From the NCBI RefSeq assembly GCF_020707215.1, contig NZ_JAJFET010000006.1, forward strand, positions 183,759-247,758: a DNA stretch of 64,000 bases, written 5' to 3'. The translations under genes and the position numbers were made by a program. Source of the DNA: Sphingomonas sp. PL-96. Lineage in GTDB: Bacteria > Pseudomonadota > Alphaproteobacteria > Sphingomonadales > Sphingomonadaceae. Under the pieces are notes generated by a model. That model was given only the letters and a program-made list of their open reading frames with translations. It ran no database searches and was not told the origin of the DNA. Positions 14,848-23,882 of the stretch are shown here, piece by piece (positions within the stretch are counted from its first letter, which is position 1; every line of letters starts with the position of its first letter).

Positions 14848-17370
14848 TCAGCCACGCGAAAGGTCCAGCCCGGCAAGTGCGGCAAAGGCATTGCCGGGGC
14901 GGGGTGCCGCCGGCGTGCGCGGTGTCGGCGCACGCGGGCGGCCGCGCCACGCCCAGCGCGGCTGGTCGCCCTCGGGCTTGGCGCTGCGGAAGCCGAGCCG
15001 CGCCATCAGCTTGGCAATCGTCTCCGCCTGGAGCCCGATCGAGGTCGCCAGCGCTGGGTCCGGGGCGAACGGCTTGTGCCCCTCGCGCGCGTCATGCGCC
15101 GCGCGGGCGATGCGCTCGACCAGGTCGACGCGCACCGCCTGGGCACCCAGCCGCCGGAAGCCCCAGGCGCGGGTGTCGCCTGGCAGCACGGTGGCGCCGG
15201 CGGGCGGCAACGGCTCGACCGGGCGGCCGTCGCGCGCCGCCAGCAGGGCCGCGCGCCAGCGGGCGGCGGCAGGGCGGAACAGGCGCGCGTCGAACAGGTC
15301 GAGCGTGCCGACCGTCACGCCGGCCTGACGCAGGCGGCGGCGATCCTCGGGCGCGAGCACGTCCAGCGCAGGGTCGGCGCTCTCGCGCGGGCTGATCCCG
15401 CCCACTTCGGTGAGCGCTGCCGCGACTGCGCGGAGGGGCGCGGTGGCTTCAGGGTCACGCGACAGTGCGGCCAGGCGGGCGAGGACCGGCGCCCGGCGGG
15501 CAATCTCGCCCTCCACCCACGCGACGATCCGCTCGCGCACGGCGGTCTGGGCGGCACGGTCGAGGCAGTCGAGGCTGCGGTCGAGCTTGACGGCCGGACG
15601 GTCCAGCGTCGGCCCGTTGACGAGCGTCGCGACAGGGAGGCCGTTCCAGCGGATCGCCGGTCGCTCGCCCGGCTCGGCATCGAGCACGAAGGCCTCGTCC
15701 GCCGCGCCCGCTAGCGCGGCACCCCGGCGGCGCAGCTCGCCCGCCAGGCCCTTCTCGGCGGCCGAGATCAGCAGGCGCTTGTCGGCGACGCGCGCGTCGG
15801 GCGCGACATGGAAGCGGAAGCCTTCGAGGCGCCCGAGTACATGCGCGTCGACGCTGACCTCGCCGTCCTCGCTGACCTCGACCGGCAGGTTGCTCGCGTC
15901 CGCACCGATGCGGCGCAGCAGCACGGTGGTGCGCTGATCGACGAAGCGCTGGCGCAAGCGATCGTGGAGCGCGTCCGACAGCCGCTCTTCGATCGCGCGG
16001 GTGCGGTCGGCCCAGTGCGCCGGCTCGGCCAGCCAGTCGGCGCGGTGGGCGATATAGGCCCAGCTGCGCGCGGCGGCGATGCGCCCGGCGATCGTCTCGA
16101 CATCGCCGCCGACATTGTCGAGCCGCGCGATCTCGTCGGCGAACCATTGGTGGGGGATGTGGCCGCGGCCTTCGCTCAGATGCTGGAAGATGCGCCCGAC
16201 GAAGCGCGCGTGCGGGTCGACGCCCAGCTTGCGGAAGTCGGGCAGGCCGCATGCCGACCACAGCCGTGCGACCATGGCAGGGTGGCGGGCGCGGGCGCGT
16301 ACCCAATCTTCTTCGGCCAGCCGCTTGAGCACGGCGAGGTCGATCGCCTGGGGCGCGGCGCGCAGCGCGGGGTGGCTGGGCTTGCGCTCCAGGCTCTCGA
16401 TCAGCGCGTCGATGCTGGCGTAGCTGGGGCTGCCCTCGCGCCAGTAGAGCTGTTCGAGCGGGGGGATAACGTGCCCCTCGATTGCCAGCACTTCCTCCGG
16501 CGTAAAGGCGCTCGGCCCTTCCTCGACCAGCCCGCCGAAGGTGCCGTCACGCTGGTGGCGCCCGGCGCGCCCGGCGATCTGCGCCATTTCCGAGATGGTC
16601 AGGCGACGCTGGCGGCGGCCGTCGAACTTGCGCAGCGAGGCGAAGGCGACGTGCGCCACGTCCATGTTCAGGCCCATGCCGATCGCGTCGGTGGCGACGA
16701 GATAGTCGACCTCGCCCGACTGGAACATCTGCACCTGGGCGTTGCGGGTGCGGGGGGAGAGCGCCCCCATCACCACCGCGGCGCCGCCGCGCATGCGGCG
16801 GATCGTCTCGGCCACCGCGTACACTTCCTCGGCCGAGAAGGCGACGATCGCGCAGCGGCGGGGCAGGCGCGACAGCTTGCGCGCGCCGGCATAGGAGAGG
16901 GTGGAGAAGCGCGGGCGGTTGATGATCTCCGCATCGGGTACCAGTGCGCGCACCATCGGCCGCAGCGCCTCCGACCCCAGGATCATCGTCTCCTCGCGCC
17001 CGCGGGCGCGCAGCAGCCGGTCGGTGAAGACATGGCCGCGCTCCGGATCGGCACCGAGCTGCGCTTCGTCCAGCGCCACGAACGCGACCTCGCGGTCGAG
17101 CGGCATGCTCTCGGCCGTGCACAGGAACCACCGCGCGCCCGGGGGCACGATGCGCTCCTCGCCGGTGATGAGCGCCACCTGATGCGCCCCCTTGATCGCC
17201 ACCACCCGGTCATAGACCTCGCGCGCGAGCAGGCGCAGCGGAAAGCCGATCATGCCCGACGCATGGCCGCACATCCGCTCGATGGCGAGATGGGTCTTGC
17301 CGGTGTTGGTGGGTCCCAGCACGGCGGTGAGCGGGCTACGCGCGAACTGGCTCATATCATGGAGAAACAT
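14848..17370 (-). CDS. SUV3-like DEAD/DEAH-box RNA helicase
   Basis: 840-aa superfamily 2 helicase resembling mitochondrial SUV3. Walker A is GPTNTGKT (19-26), followed by FPLRLLAREVYDRV, TGEERIVP, DEAQ (in VALDEAQLG), and LGSEALRP. The second RecA domain shows VAFSAEEVYAV, VATDAIGMGLNMDV and QIAGRAGRHQRDG. The long C-terminal half is helical and ends with a basic Pro/Arg region. Probably unwinds RNA, perhaps in RNA turnover. The ATG at 17370 is chosen; ATG 17355 is equally possible, and neither has a good ribosome-binding site. Widespread in alphaproteobacteria next to the S4 gene. Confidence 0.85.
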   Translation of the reverse strand: MFLHDMSQFARSPLTAVLGPTNTGKTHLAIERMCGHASGMIGFPLRLLAREVYDRVVAIKGAHQVALITGEERIVPPGARWFLCTAESMPLDREVAFVALDEAQLGADPERGHVFTDRLLRARGREETMILGSEALRPMVRALVPDAEIINRPRFSTLSYAGARKLSRLPRRCAIVAFSAEEVYAVAETIRRMRGGAAVVMGALSPRTRNAQVQMFQSGEVDYLVATDAIGMGLNMDVAHVAFASLRKFDGRRQRRLTISEMAQIAGRAGRHQRDGTFGGLVEEGPSAFTPEEVLAIEGHVIPPLEQLYWREGSPSYASIDALIESLERKPSHPALRAAPQAIDLAVLKRLAEEDWVRARARHPAMVARLWSACGLPDFRKLGVDPHARFVGRIFQHLSEGRGHIPHQWFADEIARLDNVGGDVETIAGRIAAARSWAYIAHRADWLAEPAHWADRTRAIEERLSDALHDRLRQRFVDQRTTVLLRRIGADASNLPVEVSEDGEVSVDAHVLGRLEGFRFHVAPDARVADKRLLISAAEKGLAGELRRRGAALAGAADEAFVLDAEPGERPAIRWNGLPVATLVNGPTLDRPAVKLDRSLDCLDRAAQTAVRERIVAWVEGEIARRAPVLARLAALSRDPEATAPLRAVAAALTEVGGISPRESADPALDVLAPEDRRRLRQAGVTVGTLDLFDARLFRPAAARWRAALLAARDGRPVEPLPPAGATVLPGDTRAWGFRRLGAQAVRVDLVERIARAAHDAREGHKPFAPDPALATSIGLQAETIAKLMARLGFRSAKPEGDQPRWAWRGRPRAPTPRTPAAPRPGNAFAALAGLDLSRG

Positions 17371-17720
17371 CGGCCTTGGCCGCGCGAAGTGCAAGGGGAG
17401 GCGGGGGCGAACCTCCTGCTTGCTCGTCGTCCTGAAGGAAGCCGGAATTCACTGCTGCACCGCTCACGCATTCAGCTGTGCGTCTGGATGCTGACTCGTG
17501 TCAGCATGGCGCGACGGGGTTAGTAGCGGGCGTGCCGTGCCGGCCAACGGTGAAAGGGTTCCCGGAATTCCGCGTGCCCGCTCGCCGCTGACCGCCCTGC
17601 CGGCACGGCCCGCCGCGCAAGCGGCTGCTCAGGTCGCGCGTTCATTTGACTTTAAATCCTTGGTTGCAGAGGGATCTGGCTCGACCGGGTCGGGCGGTCG
17701 GCACAAGGGGCGCGCTTTTC
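17371..17720. other. 350-bp intergenic region between divergent genes
   Basis: Lies between the SUV3-like helicase (minus) and the M23 peptidase (plus), so it holds both promoters. TTGACTTTAAATCC at 17646-17659 is the only AT-rich patch and could be part of a promoter. No gene, RNA or family A/B repeat was recognised. Confidence 0.4.
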
Positions 17721-19205
17721 TTGTTTCTGCGCAGCGATCACGAACTGCACTTCGCCGGTGGCGCCAGCGCGCGCTCGTTCGGCCGGATGGAAGCACCCGC
17801 ACGGGCGCCGACATTGGGCGAGCGGCTGCAGCTGCGCTTCCCCCACTTTGAACTGGCGCCTGATCTGGGCGCGCAGATCGGCTCGCGCGAATGGTGGCGG
17901 GGTGCTGCGACCTGTGCGGCGCTGCTGGCGACCGGCTGGATGTTTGCGCCCGGCATCGGCCAGCCGATCCGGGCAGCGGTTCCGGCCGCACTCGAAGGCC
18001 GGGACTGGGAAGAGGCGCGCGCGCAGGCGTTTGGCGCGCGGGCGCTGGGCGCCACCAGCGGCATGCGCATGGCAGCGACCCCGGGCGTGCGCCCGCTGGC
18101 CGACACGCCCGAGCGCCCGCGGATCGAACTGACCGCAAGCCTGGGCAATGGCAGCGGGCTGGCCGGCGTGCTCAAGCGATCGGGCGTGGGAGCGGACGAC
18201 GCCGCGCGCGCCGTGGCGCTGATCGACAGCCGTGTCGGATCCGGCGACCTTAATCCGGGTACGCGGCTCGATATCACGCTCGGGCGGCGGGCGAGCAAGT
18301 CCGAGCCGCGGCCGCTGGAGAGACTGGCGTTCCGGGCGCGGTTCGACCTGGCACTGGAACTCGGGCGCGGCGAGGCCGGACTTGCGCTCAAGTCGATCCC
18401 GATCGCGATCGATCGCACGCCGCTGCGCATCCAGGGGCGGGTCGGCAGCAGCCTGTACCGCGCTGCCCGCGCGGCCGGCGCGCCCGCAAAGGCGGTCGAG
18501 GCCTATATCAAGTCGCTGTCGACGCGCGTGCCGATGGGCCGCATCGGCAGCCAGGACCGGTTCGACCTCATCATCGAGCGCCAGCGGGCGGAAACGGGCG
18601 AGGTGGAGCTAGGCAAGCTGCTCTATGCCGGGCTCGACCAGGGCAAGCGCTCGGTGCAGCTGCTGCGTTGGGACGAGGACGGCAAGAGCCGCTGGTTCGA
18701 CCCCAAGGGGATCGGGGAGCGGCGCGGCGGCATGACGATGCCGGTAAGCGGGCGGCTGACGTCCAACTTCGGCGTGCGCGTTCATCCGCTGCTGCACTTC
18801 CGCCGCATGCACAAGGGGCTCGACATCGCAGCACCCAGCGGCACGCCGATCCGCGCGGCCGCCGACGGTGTGGTCGCGCGTGCCGGGCGTGCGGGCGGCT
18901 ATGGCAATTTCGTGAAGCTCAACCACAATGGCGGGCTTGCCACCGGCTATGGCCATATGAGCCGGATCGCGGTGCGGGCGGGCCAGCGGGTGCAGCAGGG
19001 CGCGGTGATCGGCTATGTCGGCTCGACCGGCATCTCGACGGGTCCGCACCTCCACTATGAGCTGTGGAAGAACGGGGCTGCGGTGAACCCGCGGTCGGTG
19101 TCGCTGGCGAGCGTCCAGCAGCTGACGGGCGCGGACCTGCGCCGGTTCCGGTCGATCTATGCGCAGCTGATGGCGGTGCCGACCGGGGCTGCGAAGGCGG
19201 ACTGA
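17721..19205 (+). CDS. M23-family metallopeptidase (LytM-type peptidoglycan hydrolase)
   Basis: 494-aa protein. Residues about 65-90 form a membrane segment (AATCAALLATGWMF), so a short cytoplasmic N-terminus and a periplasmic body are likely. Residues 110-330 hold the N-terminal region seen in DD-endopeptidase-like M23 proteins. The catalytic LytM domain is intact: FGVRVHPLL and HKGLDIA (HxxxD zinc ligands), then GYGHMS and GPHLHYELW (HxH). The TTG at 17721 gives MFLRSDHELHFAGG, a start pattern I associate with sphingomonad homologues, with AAGGGG upstream; TTG 17646 or ATG 17787 are alternatives. Expected to cleave peptide cross-links during growth or division. Confidence 0.85.
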   Translation: MFLRSDHELHFAGGASARSFGRMEAPARAPTLGERLQLRFPHFELAPDLGAQIGSREWWRGAATCAALLATGWMFAPGIGQPIRAAVPAALEGRDWEEARAQAFGARALGATSGMRMAATPGVRPLADTPERPRIELTASLGNGSGLAGVLKRSGVGADDAARAVALIDSRVGSGDLNPGTRLDITLGRRASKSEPRPLERLAFRARFDLALELGRGEAGLALKSIPIAIDRTPLRIQGRVGSSLYRAARAAGAPAKAVEAYIKSLSTRVPMGRIGSQDRFDLIIERQRAETGEVELGKLLYAGLDQGKRSVQLLRWDEDGKSRWFDPKGIGERRGGMTMPVSGRLTSNFGVRVHPLLHFRRMHKGLDIAAPSGTPIRAAADGVVARAGRAGGYGNFVKLNHNGGLATGYGHMSRIAVRAGQRVQQGAVIGYVGSTGISTGPHLHYELWKNGAAVNPRSVSLASVQQLTGADLRRFRSIYAQLMAVPTGAAKAD

Positions 19206-19368
19206 GGGGTAGCGCCACTCCGCACCCATGTGCTCCTGCGGGCACGAGATCTTTGCAGAAGTTCGCGTCGTGCTCCTGCTTTCGCAGTAGCTGAGCGGGG
19301 TTTGGGCGCGCGGTGGGCGTTCATCGCGCAGCCTCGCCTTCGCTAGGGTCCGAGCGGGTGGTTGAGCC

Positions 19369-21051
19369 CTACCGCCCCGCGCGCCAGCGGCGGATGGTGC
19401 GTTCGAGGATCGCCTCCTCGCCGCCGGTTTCGCGCCAGAGTTGCGAGAAGACCGGATCGCCCGAGGCGGGGCGCTGGTGTTCGTCAAGCGAGTCGAACCG
19501 CACGCGCACCGGCGTAGTCACGCCTTCGCCCGAGATGATGCACTCGCGGTTGCGCAGCGCCGGGATGGTGTCGAGGAAGCCGCGCGCGCCCTCCGGCATC
19601 GCCGCGCGCACGAACGCCTGGTCGCGGTCGTTGTTGAGGCGCATCGAGAGGATGGTGCCGCATTGCGACAGCACACCCTCGGCCAGGTCCGACGGGCGCT
19701 GGGTGATGAGGCCCAGCGACACGCCGTATTTGCGGCCTTCCTTGGCGATGCGGCTGAGGATGCGGCCGACCGAGGAGCTGTCGGCGTTGCGCTCGTTAGG
19801 GACGTAGCGGTGCGCTTCCTCGCACACGAGCAGGATCGGCCGCTGCGGCTCGTTGCGCGACCAGATGGCGAAATCGAACACCATGCGGCTGAGCACCGCG
19901 ACCACCACCGAGGTGATCTCGCTCGGCACGCCCGACACGTCGATGATCGAGATCGGCTTGCCGTCGGAAGGCAGGCGGAACACGCGCGACAGGAACGAGG
20001 CCATCGTGTCCGCCACCAGCATGCCGGAGAACATGAAGGCGTAGCGGGGATCGGCCTTGATCTCGTCGATCTTGCCCTTGAGCCGCAGGTAGGGCGCGGT
20101 GTCGCCCGCGCGGTCCATCTTGCCCATCTCTTGGGCGAGGATGCTGGACAGGTCCGACAGCAGATAGGGGATCGGCGCGTCGACGGTGAGCTTGCCGATC
20201 TCCTGCGCCAGCCGGTTCTTGGAGCGGGCGGCGAGCAGGCATTTGGCGAGGATGTCGGCATCCACCTGCCGCTCGGAGCCGGAGGTGGTAAGCAGCACCT
20301 CGCAATGCTCCTCGAAGTTCATCAGCCAATAAGGCATCTGCAGGTTGGACACGTCGTAGAGCGCGCCGATCCCGGAAAAGGCGGCGGAATATTCGCCGTG
20401 CGGGTCGATCATCACGATGTGTCCCTCCGGGCTCAGCGCGCAGATCCGGTGGAGGATGAGCGCAGCCGCGGTCGACTTGCCGGTGCCGGTCGAACCCAGC
20501 AGCGCGAAGTGCTTGCCGAGCATGGCGTCGATCTGAAGCGCGGCACGAATGTCGGTGGTGGGGTAGACGGTGCCGATCTCGATATGCGCACCGTCGCCTG
20601 CGGCATACATCTGGCGCAGGTCGGCGGTGCTGAGCGGGTATGCCGGCGTGCCCGGCATCGGGAAGCGGGTGACGCCGCGGCGGAAGCCGCGGAGGCCGCC
20701 GCCGCGTTCCTCGTCCGCTTCGCCCAGGAAGTCGATGGCGGCGAGCGCCTGGCGCTCCTCGTCCGGTGCGGCGCGGATCGCGCGCACGTTGGCGATCAGC
20801 CAGTTGCCGCCGGCGCGGATCTTCACCTGGCTGCCGATCTGGCCAGCGGCGGCGATGGCGGTGTCGCCGTCATTGGTGAGCGCGGCCACCGTTTCCAGAT
20901 CCAGCAGGATCTGGCTGGCCGAGCCGGCAACCTCCGTGACGGCACCGATCGCGCGCAGGGGACCGGAGCGCACGCTGCCGGCATCATAGGATCGTGCGCC
21001 CATCACGTCTGTCACCGGCAACTCCTTGGGTTCGTTGCCCGACAGATGCAT
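19369..21051 (-). CDS. HerA-like ATPase (DUF87)
   Basis: 560-aa FtsK/HerA-superfamily ATPase. An N-terminal HAS-barrel-like region precedes Walker A GSTGTGKST (186-194). Walker B-type HIVMIDPHGEYS follows, then LLVCEEAHRYVP and the arginine/sensor region GLITQRPSDLAEGVLSQC. In archaea HerA pairs with the NurA nuclease for end resection; no NurA-like gene is adjacent here. The upstream neighbour, 32 bp away on the same strand, is a TIGR02186 protein. The 163 bp beyond its stop contain only degraded repeat-like sequence. Likely a hexameric DNA translocase; its partner is unknown. Confidence 0.85.
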   Translation of the reverse strand: MHLSGNEPKELPVTDVMGARSYDAGSVRSGPLRAIGAVTEVAGSASQILLDLETVAALTNDGDTAIAAAGQIGSQVKIRAGGNWLIANVRAIRAAPDEERQALAAIDFLGEADEERGGGLRGFRRGVTRFPMPGTPAYPLSTADLRQMYAAGDGAHIEIGTVYPTTDIRAALQIDAMLGKHFALLGSTGTGKSTAAALILHRICALSPEGHIVMIDPHGEYSAAFSGIGALYDVSNLQMPYWLMNFEEHCEVLLTTSGSERQVDADILAKCLLAARSKNRLAQEIGKLTVDAPIPYLLSDLSSILAQEMGKMDRAGDTAPYLRLKGKIDEIKADPRYAFMFSGMLVADTMASFLSRVFRLPSDGKPISIIDVSGVPSEITSVVVAVLSRMVFDFAIWSRNEPQRPILLVCEEAHRYVPNERNADSSSVGRILSRIAKEGRKYGVSLGLITQRPSDLAEGVLSQCGTILSMRLNNDRDQAFVRAAMPEGARGFLDTIPALRNRECIISGEGVTTPVRVRFDSLDEHQRPASGDPVFSQLWRETGGEEAILERTIRRWRAGR

Positions 21052-21083
21052 GGTGGAGGGTAAAGATTGCGTTGGCGTAGAGG

Positions 21084-21845
21084 CTAGAAGCGCCGCCAGA
21101 TGGCGCCGGCAGCCCAGCCGAACAGCACCGAAAGCGCGACGGCGACCAGGCCGTAGAGCAGCGAATCATGCTCGGCCGCCTGTTCGACGAAGCGCTCGAA
21201 GCCCGACTTGCGGATGTCGATCTCCCGCACCGCCGCTGCCAGCACGCGGCCGTCGCGGATCAGGAAGGTCTCGGCGGTGAAGCGCCCGACCGGTACCCGT
21301 GCGGGAATGTCGACGCGGGCGCGGTAGAGCACACCATCGGTGATCTCGACTGCGCCCGGTGCCTCATAATACAGGCCGGTGCGGCGCTGAAGGTCGACCA
21401 GGCCGGCCGCAAAGCGGGCCTGCTCCTCGGCGGTCGCGGCAGAGGCGGGGGAAAGCTGAAGGCTGTCGAGGCCGAGCTCGTAGATTGCCCGGGTGCGGTC
21501 GTCGACCAGCTGGGCGATCGGCTTGGACGAGGCGATCGCGTAGAAGGAAGGCGCGGAACGGAAGCGGGTGCGCGACGCGTTGACCCAGATGCCCGCGACC
21601 TTTTCCTTTTCGCGCATCATGATCGACTGCGACGGGCCCTTCACGACCACGACCACGTCGGCGGGATGAGCGGCATCGGGTTCGCGGCCGCCGGGGTAGA
21701 GGATCGCGCCGAACAGCAGCAGTTCGGCACCCGTGAAGCTGTACGCGATCTGGATGTCGCGACGCGACACGTCAGGCACCAGCACCGGCTTGGGCGCAGC
21801 GCTCAGCAGCAGGGGTGCCAGAAGGAGGGCGAGCGCGCGCCTCAC
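21084..21845 (-). CDS. TIGR02186 family membrane-anchored periplasmic protein
   Basis: 253-aa protein with a signal peptide (MRRALALLLAPLLLSAAPKP), a periplasmic body and a C-terminal membrane helix (LYGLVAVALSVLFGWAAGAI) ending in a basic WRRF. Conserved stretches include VSRRDIQIAYSFTGAELLLFGA and VVVVKGP. This family is nearly always next to a TauE/SafE exporter in alphaproteobacteria, and here its ATG overlaps the end of that gene by 4 bp, so the two are translationally coupled. Presumed accessory factor for the exporter; biochemical role unknown. Confidence 0.88.
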   Translation of the reverse strand: MRRALALLLAPLLLSAAPKPVLVPDVSRRDIQIAYSFTGAELLLFGAILYPGGREPDAAHPADVVVVVKGPSQSIMMREKEKVAGIWVNASRTRFRSAPSFYAIASSKPIAQLVDDRTRAIYELGLDSLQLSPASAATAEEQARFAAGLVDLQRRTGLYYEAPGAVEITDGVLYRARVDIPARVPVGRFTAETFLIRDGRVLAAAVREIDIRKSGFERFVEQAAEHDSLLYGLVAVALSVLFGWAAGAIWRRF

Positions 21846-22756
21846 GACAGCTCGATCGTGTAGATCTCGTCCGGGCGCCAGCCGAGGCCCAGTGCCATGC
21901 GTCCGGCGACGGCGAGCACCATCAGCGCCAGGATCAGGCGGAGATATTCGGGCTTCAGCACCTGGGCAAAGCGCGCGCCGATCTGCGCGCCCGTGACCGA
22001 GCCGATCAGCAGCAACACCGCGAGGACGATGTCGACCGCCTTGGTGGTCATGGCATGGACCAGCGTGGCGGAGGCGGTCACGAACAGGATCTGGAACAGC
22101 GACGTGCCGACCACGACGCGCGTGCCCATGCCGAGCAGATAGAGCATCGCGGGCACCAGGACGAAGCCGCCGCCGACGCCCAGCAGCACCGTGAGGATGC
22201 CGACGCCGAAGCCCAGCAGCAGCGGTGCGAACGGCGAAATGTACAGGCCCGAGGCGTAGAAGCGCCAGCGCAACGGGAGGGCGGCGACCAGTGGATGGTG
22301 GCGGCGGCGTGCGGCCGGCGGTGCCTTTGCCCCGCGCAGCACGCGGATGCTGCCGATCGCCTCCTTCAGCATCAACCCGCCGATCGAGCCGAGCAGCAGC
22401 ACATAGATGATGGCGATCACGGTATCGATCTGGCCGCTCGCCTGGAGCAGCCGGAAGATGCCGGCGCCCGCGATCGATCCGACCACGCCGCCGACCGTCA
22501 GCACGCCGCCCATCCGCACGTCCACCCCGCCGCGACGGAAGTGGGCGAACACGCCCGACACGCTGGCGCCGGTCACCTGACTTGCGGCCGAGGCCGCGGC
22601 CACGGTCGGCGGGATGCCGTAGAAGATCAGCAGCGGCGTGGTGAGAAATCCGCCGCCCACTCCGAACATGCCCGACAGGAACCCGACGCCGCCGCCCAGC
22701 AGGATGATGACGAGCGCGTTGACCGAAAGGTTCGCGACGGGGAGGTAGAGATCCAT
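21842..22756 (-). CDS. TauE/SafE-family sulfite/anion exporter
   Basis: 304-aa polytopic inner-membrane protein with about eight to nine hydrophobic helices. Both half-repeats carry the family motif: GFLSGMFGVGGGFLTTPLLI near residue 26 and LGVGGGFVLVPAMLYLLG near 200. TauE/SafE proteins move sulfite, sulfoacetate or other organosulfur anions; substrate cannot be told from sequence. The stop overlaps the start of the TIGR02186 gene. The NfrA-like gene ends 40 bp upstream on the same strand, so the transcript may begin at the glycan locus. Confidence 0.9.
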   Translation of the reverse strand: MDLYLPVANLSVNALVIILLGGGVGFLSGMFGVGGGFLTTPLLIFYGIPPTVAAASAASQVTGASVSGVFAHFRRGGVDVRMGGVLTVGGVVGSIAGAGIFRLLQASGQIDTVIAIIYVLLLGSIGGLMLKEAIGSIRVLRGAKAPPAARRRHHPLVAALPLRWRFYASGLYISPFAPLLLGFGVGILTVLLGVGGGFVLVPAMLYLLGMGTRVVVGTSLFQILFVTASATLVHAMTTKAVDIVLAVLLLIGSVTGAQIGARFAQVLKPEYLRLILALMVLAVAGRMALGLGWRPDEIYTIELS

Positions 22757-22796
22757 CCCCCTCTCGATAGCCGTTCGGCGGGGCGGGACAAAGCCT

Positions 22797-23882
22797 TCAG
22801 AAGTCGGTGCCGAGCGTGAGCGCCGGGCCTGAGCCGGGCGCGGCGTTGCCGGCGACGCGCTGGCGCCATTCGGCGGCGACTCGCAGCGTCGGGCCGCCGG
22901 TGGGCACGGTCGCGACGACCGCAGGGCCGACGTCGAGTCGGCGGGCGCCGCGCTGGGCGCCGCCCCAGGTCCCGGCGCCGAGCGACAGCCGGAAGCGCCG
23001 GTCCTCGACTAGCGGGTACAGCAGGCGCAGCGCCCCATCGGCATAGAGCTCCCGCCGGTTGCGCACGACCACGCCTGCCTGGCCATAGCCCTCCAGCTCC
23101 AGCGGCCCGTAGACTCGCGTCGGATTGATGCCGGTGATCGCGCCAAGGGCCGTGCCGCCGGGTCCCGAATCGAGCGCGAAGCGGCGTTCGAGCAGAAAGG
23201 ACAGGGGGATGGGCGAGGTCAGCGGCTGCCATTCGAAGCCGAGCCCGGCCTCGCGACCGATGCCCTTCAACGGGGTCGAGAGGCGGCCGGACAGCGACAG
23301 CGTCCGGGCAAGCGCATAGCGGATGCGGGCGCCGGCCTGGCTGCCGCCGAGCTGCGCGGGACCGAACACGCCGTTCCCCGCCATGCTGCCGCCGCGCACG
23401 ACTGCCCAGGCGCTGGCCGACCAGCGACCGGGTCCGGGTGGACGCGGCACGAGCGCGGGTTCGACCGGAGCGGCGTTCTGGGCGGGCGGTGGCGAGCTGG
23501 TGGCTGGCGCGGGTGCAGGCACAGGTGTGCGCGGCGGGTCCGCGGCGGCGGCCAGGATGGTGAGCGGCTCAGCCAAACCCAGGGTCGGTGTCGTTCCAGG
23601 CGGCGGCGGCGGCGCTTCCGCGACCAGATCCTGCGCCGTAAGAAGCGTCACTTCCGGATCGGTACCCGCATAGGGCGGCACGGCCGCGTCCGCCGATATG
23701 CCTGCCAACGCGCGTGCCGCCAGTGGGCGTGTGGTCGGAAGCGTGTCGGCCATGGCGGGCAGGGAGGCGCTTGCCGCGGCGGGCACCGCAAGCGGCGCGC
23801 CGGGCCACAGCAGTGCGGCTCGCGCGCCCGTCCAGCCGGCGAGCACCACCAGCAGGAACTTGAGGGGCTGGCCGCCCCTCAT
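22797..23882 (-). CDS. NfrA C-terminal-like outer-membrane barrel protein
   Basis: 361-aa protein. It starts with a signal-anchor (LKFLLVVLAGWTGARAALL), followed by a long Ala/Pro-rich linker (residues 40-180). The C-terminal 170 residues match what I know of the NfrA (phage N4 adsorption protein A) C-terminal domain: SAWAVVRGGSMAGNGVF, QLGGSQAGARIRYAL, GREAGLGFEWQP, and the end EWRQRVAGNAAPGSG. E. coli NfrA (about 990 aa) has a long TPR-containing periplasmic region that is missing here. The start ATG overlaps the stop of the NfrB-like gene by 4 bp, indicating coupled function in surface-glycan secretion. Call by family pattern, not by search. Confidence 0.75.
   Translation of the reverse strand: MRGGQPLKFLLVVLAGWTGARAALLWPGAPLAVPAAASASLPAMADTLPTTRPLAARALAGISADAAVPPYAGTDPEVTLLTAQDLVAEAPPPPPGTTPTLGLAEPLTILAAAADPPRTPVPAPAPATSSPPPAQNAAPVEPALVPRPPGPGRWSASAWAVVRGGSMAGNGVFGPAQLGGSQAGARIRYALARTLSLSGRLSTPLKGIGREAGLGFEWQPLTSPIPLSFLLERRFALDSGPGGTALGAITGINPTRVYGPLELEGYGQAGVVVRNRRELYADGALRLLYPLVEDRRFRLSLGAGTWGGAQRGARRLDVGPAVVATVPTGGPTLRVAAEWRQRVAGNAAPGSGPALTLGTDF

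Noticed and set aside
14823..14933. Longer start for the S4 protein
   Set aside because: It would overlap the helicase gene and add Pro/Arg-rich residues unlike the family.
19206..19368. Possible further family B copy (CGTGCTCCTGC-like pieces near 19228 and 19270)
   Set aside because: Only fragments of the arms match; the two-hairpin layout is not recognisable.
19369..21051. HerA ATPase as part of an anti-phage system
   Set aside because: No SIR2, DUF4297, nuclease or other effector gene lies beside it; neighbours are an exporter and its accessory.
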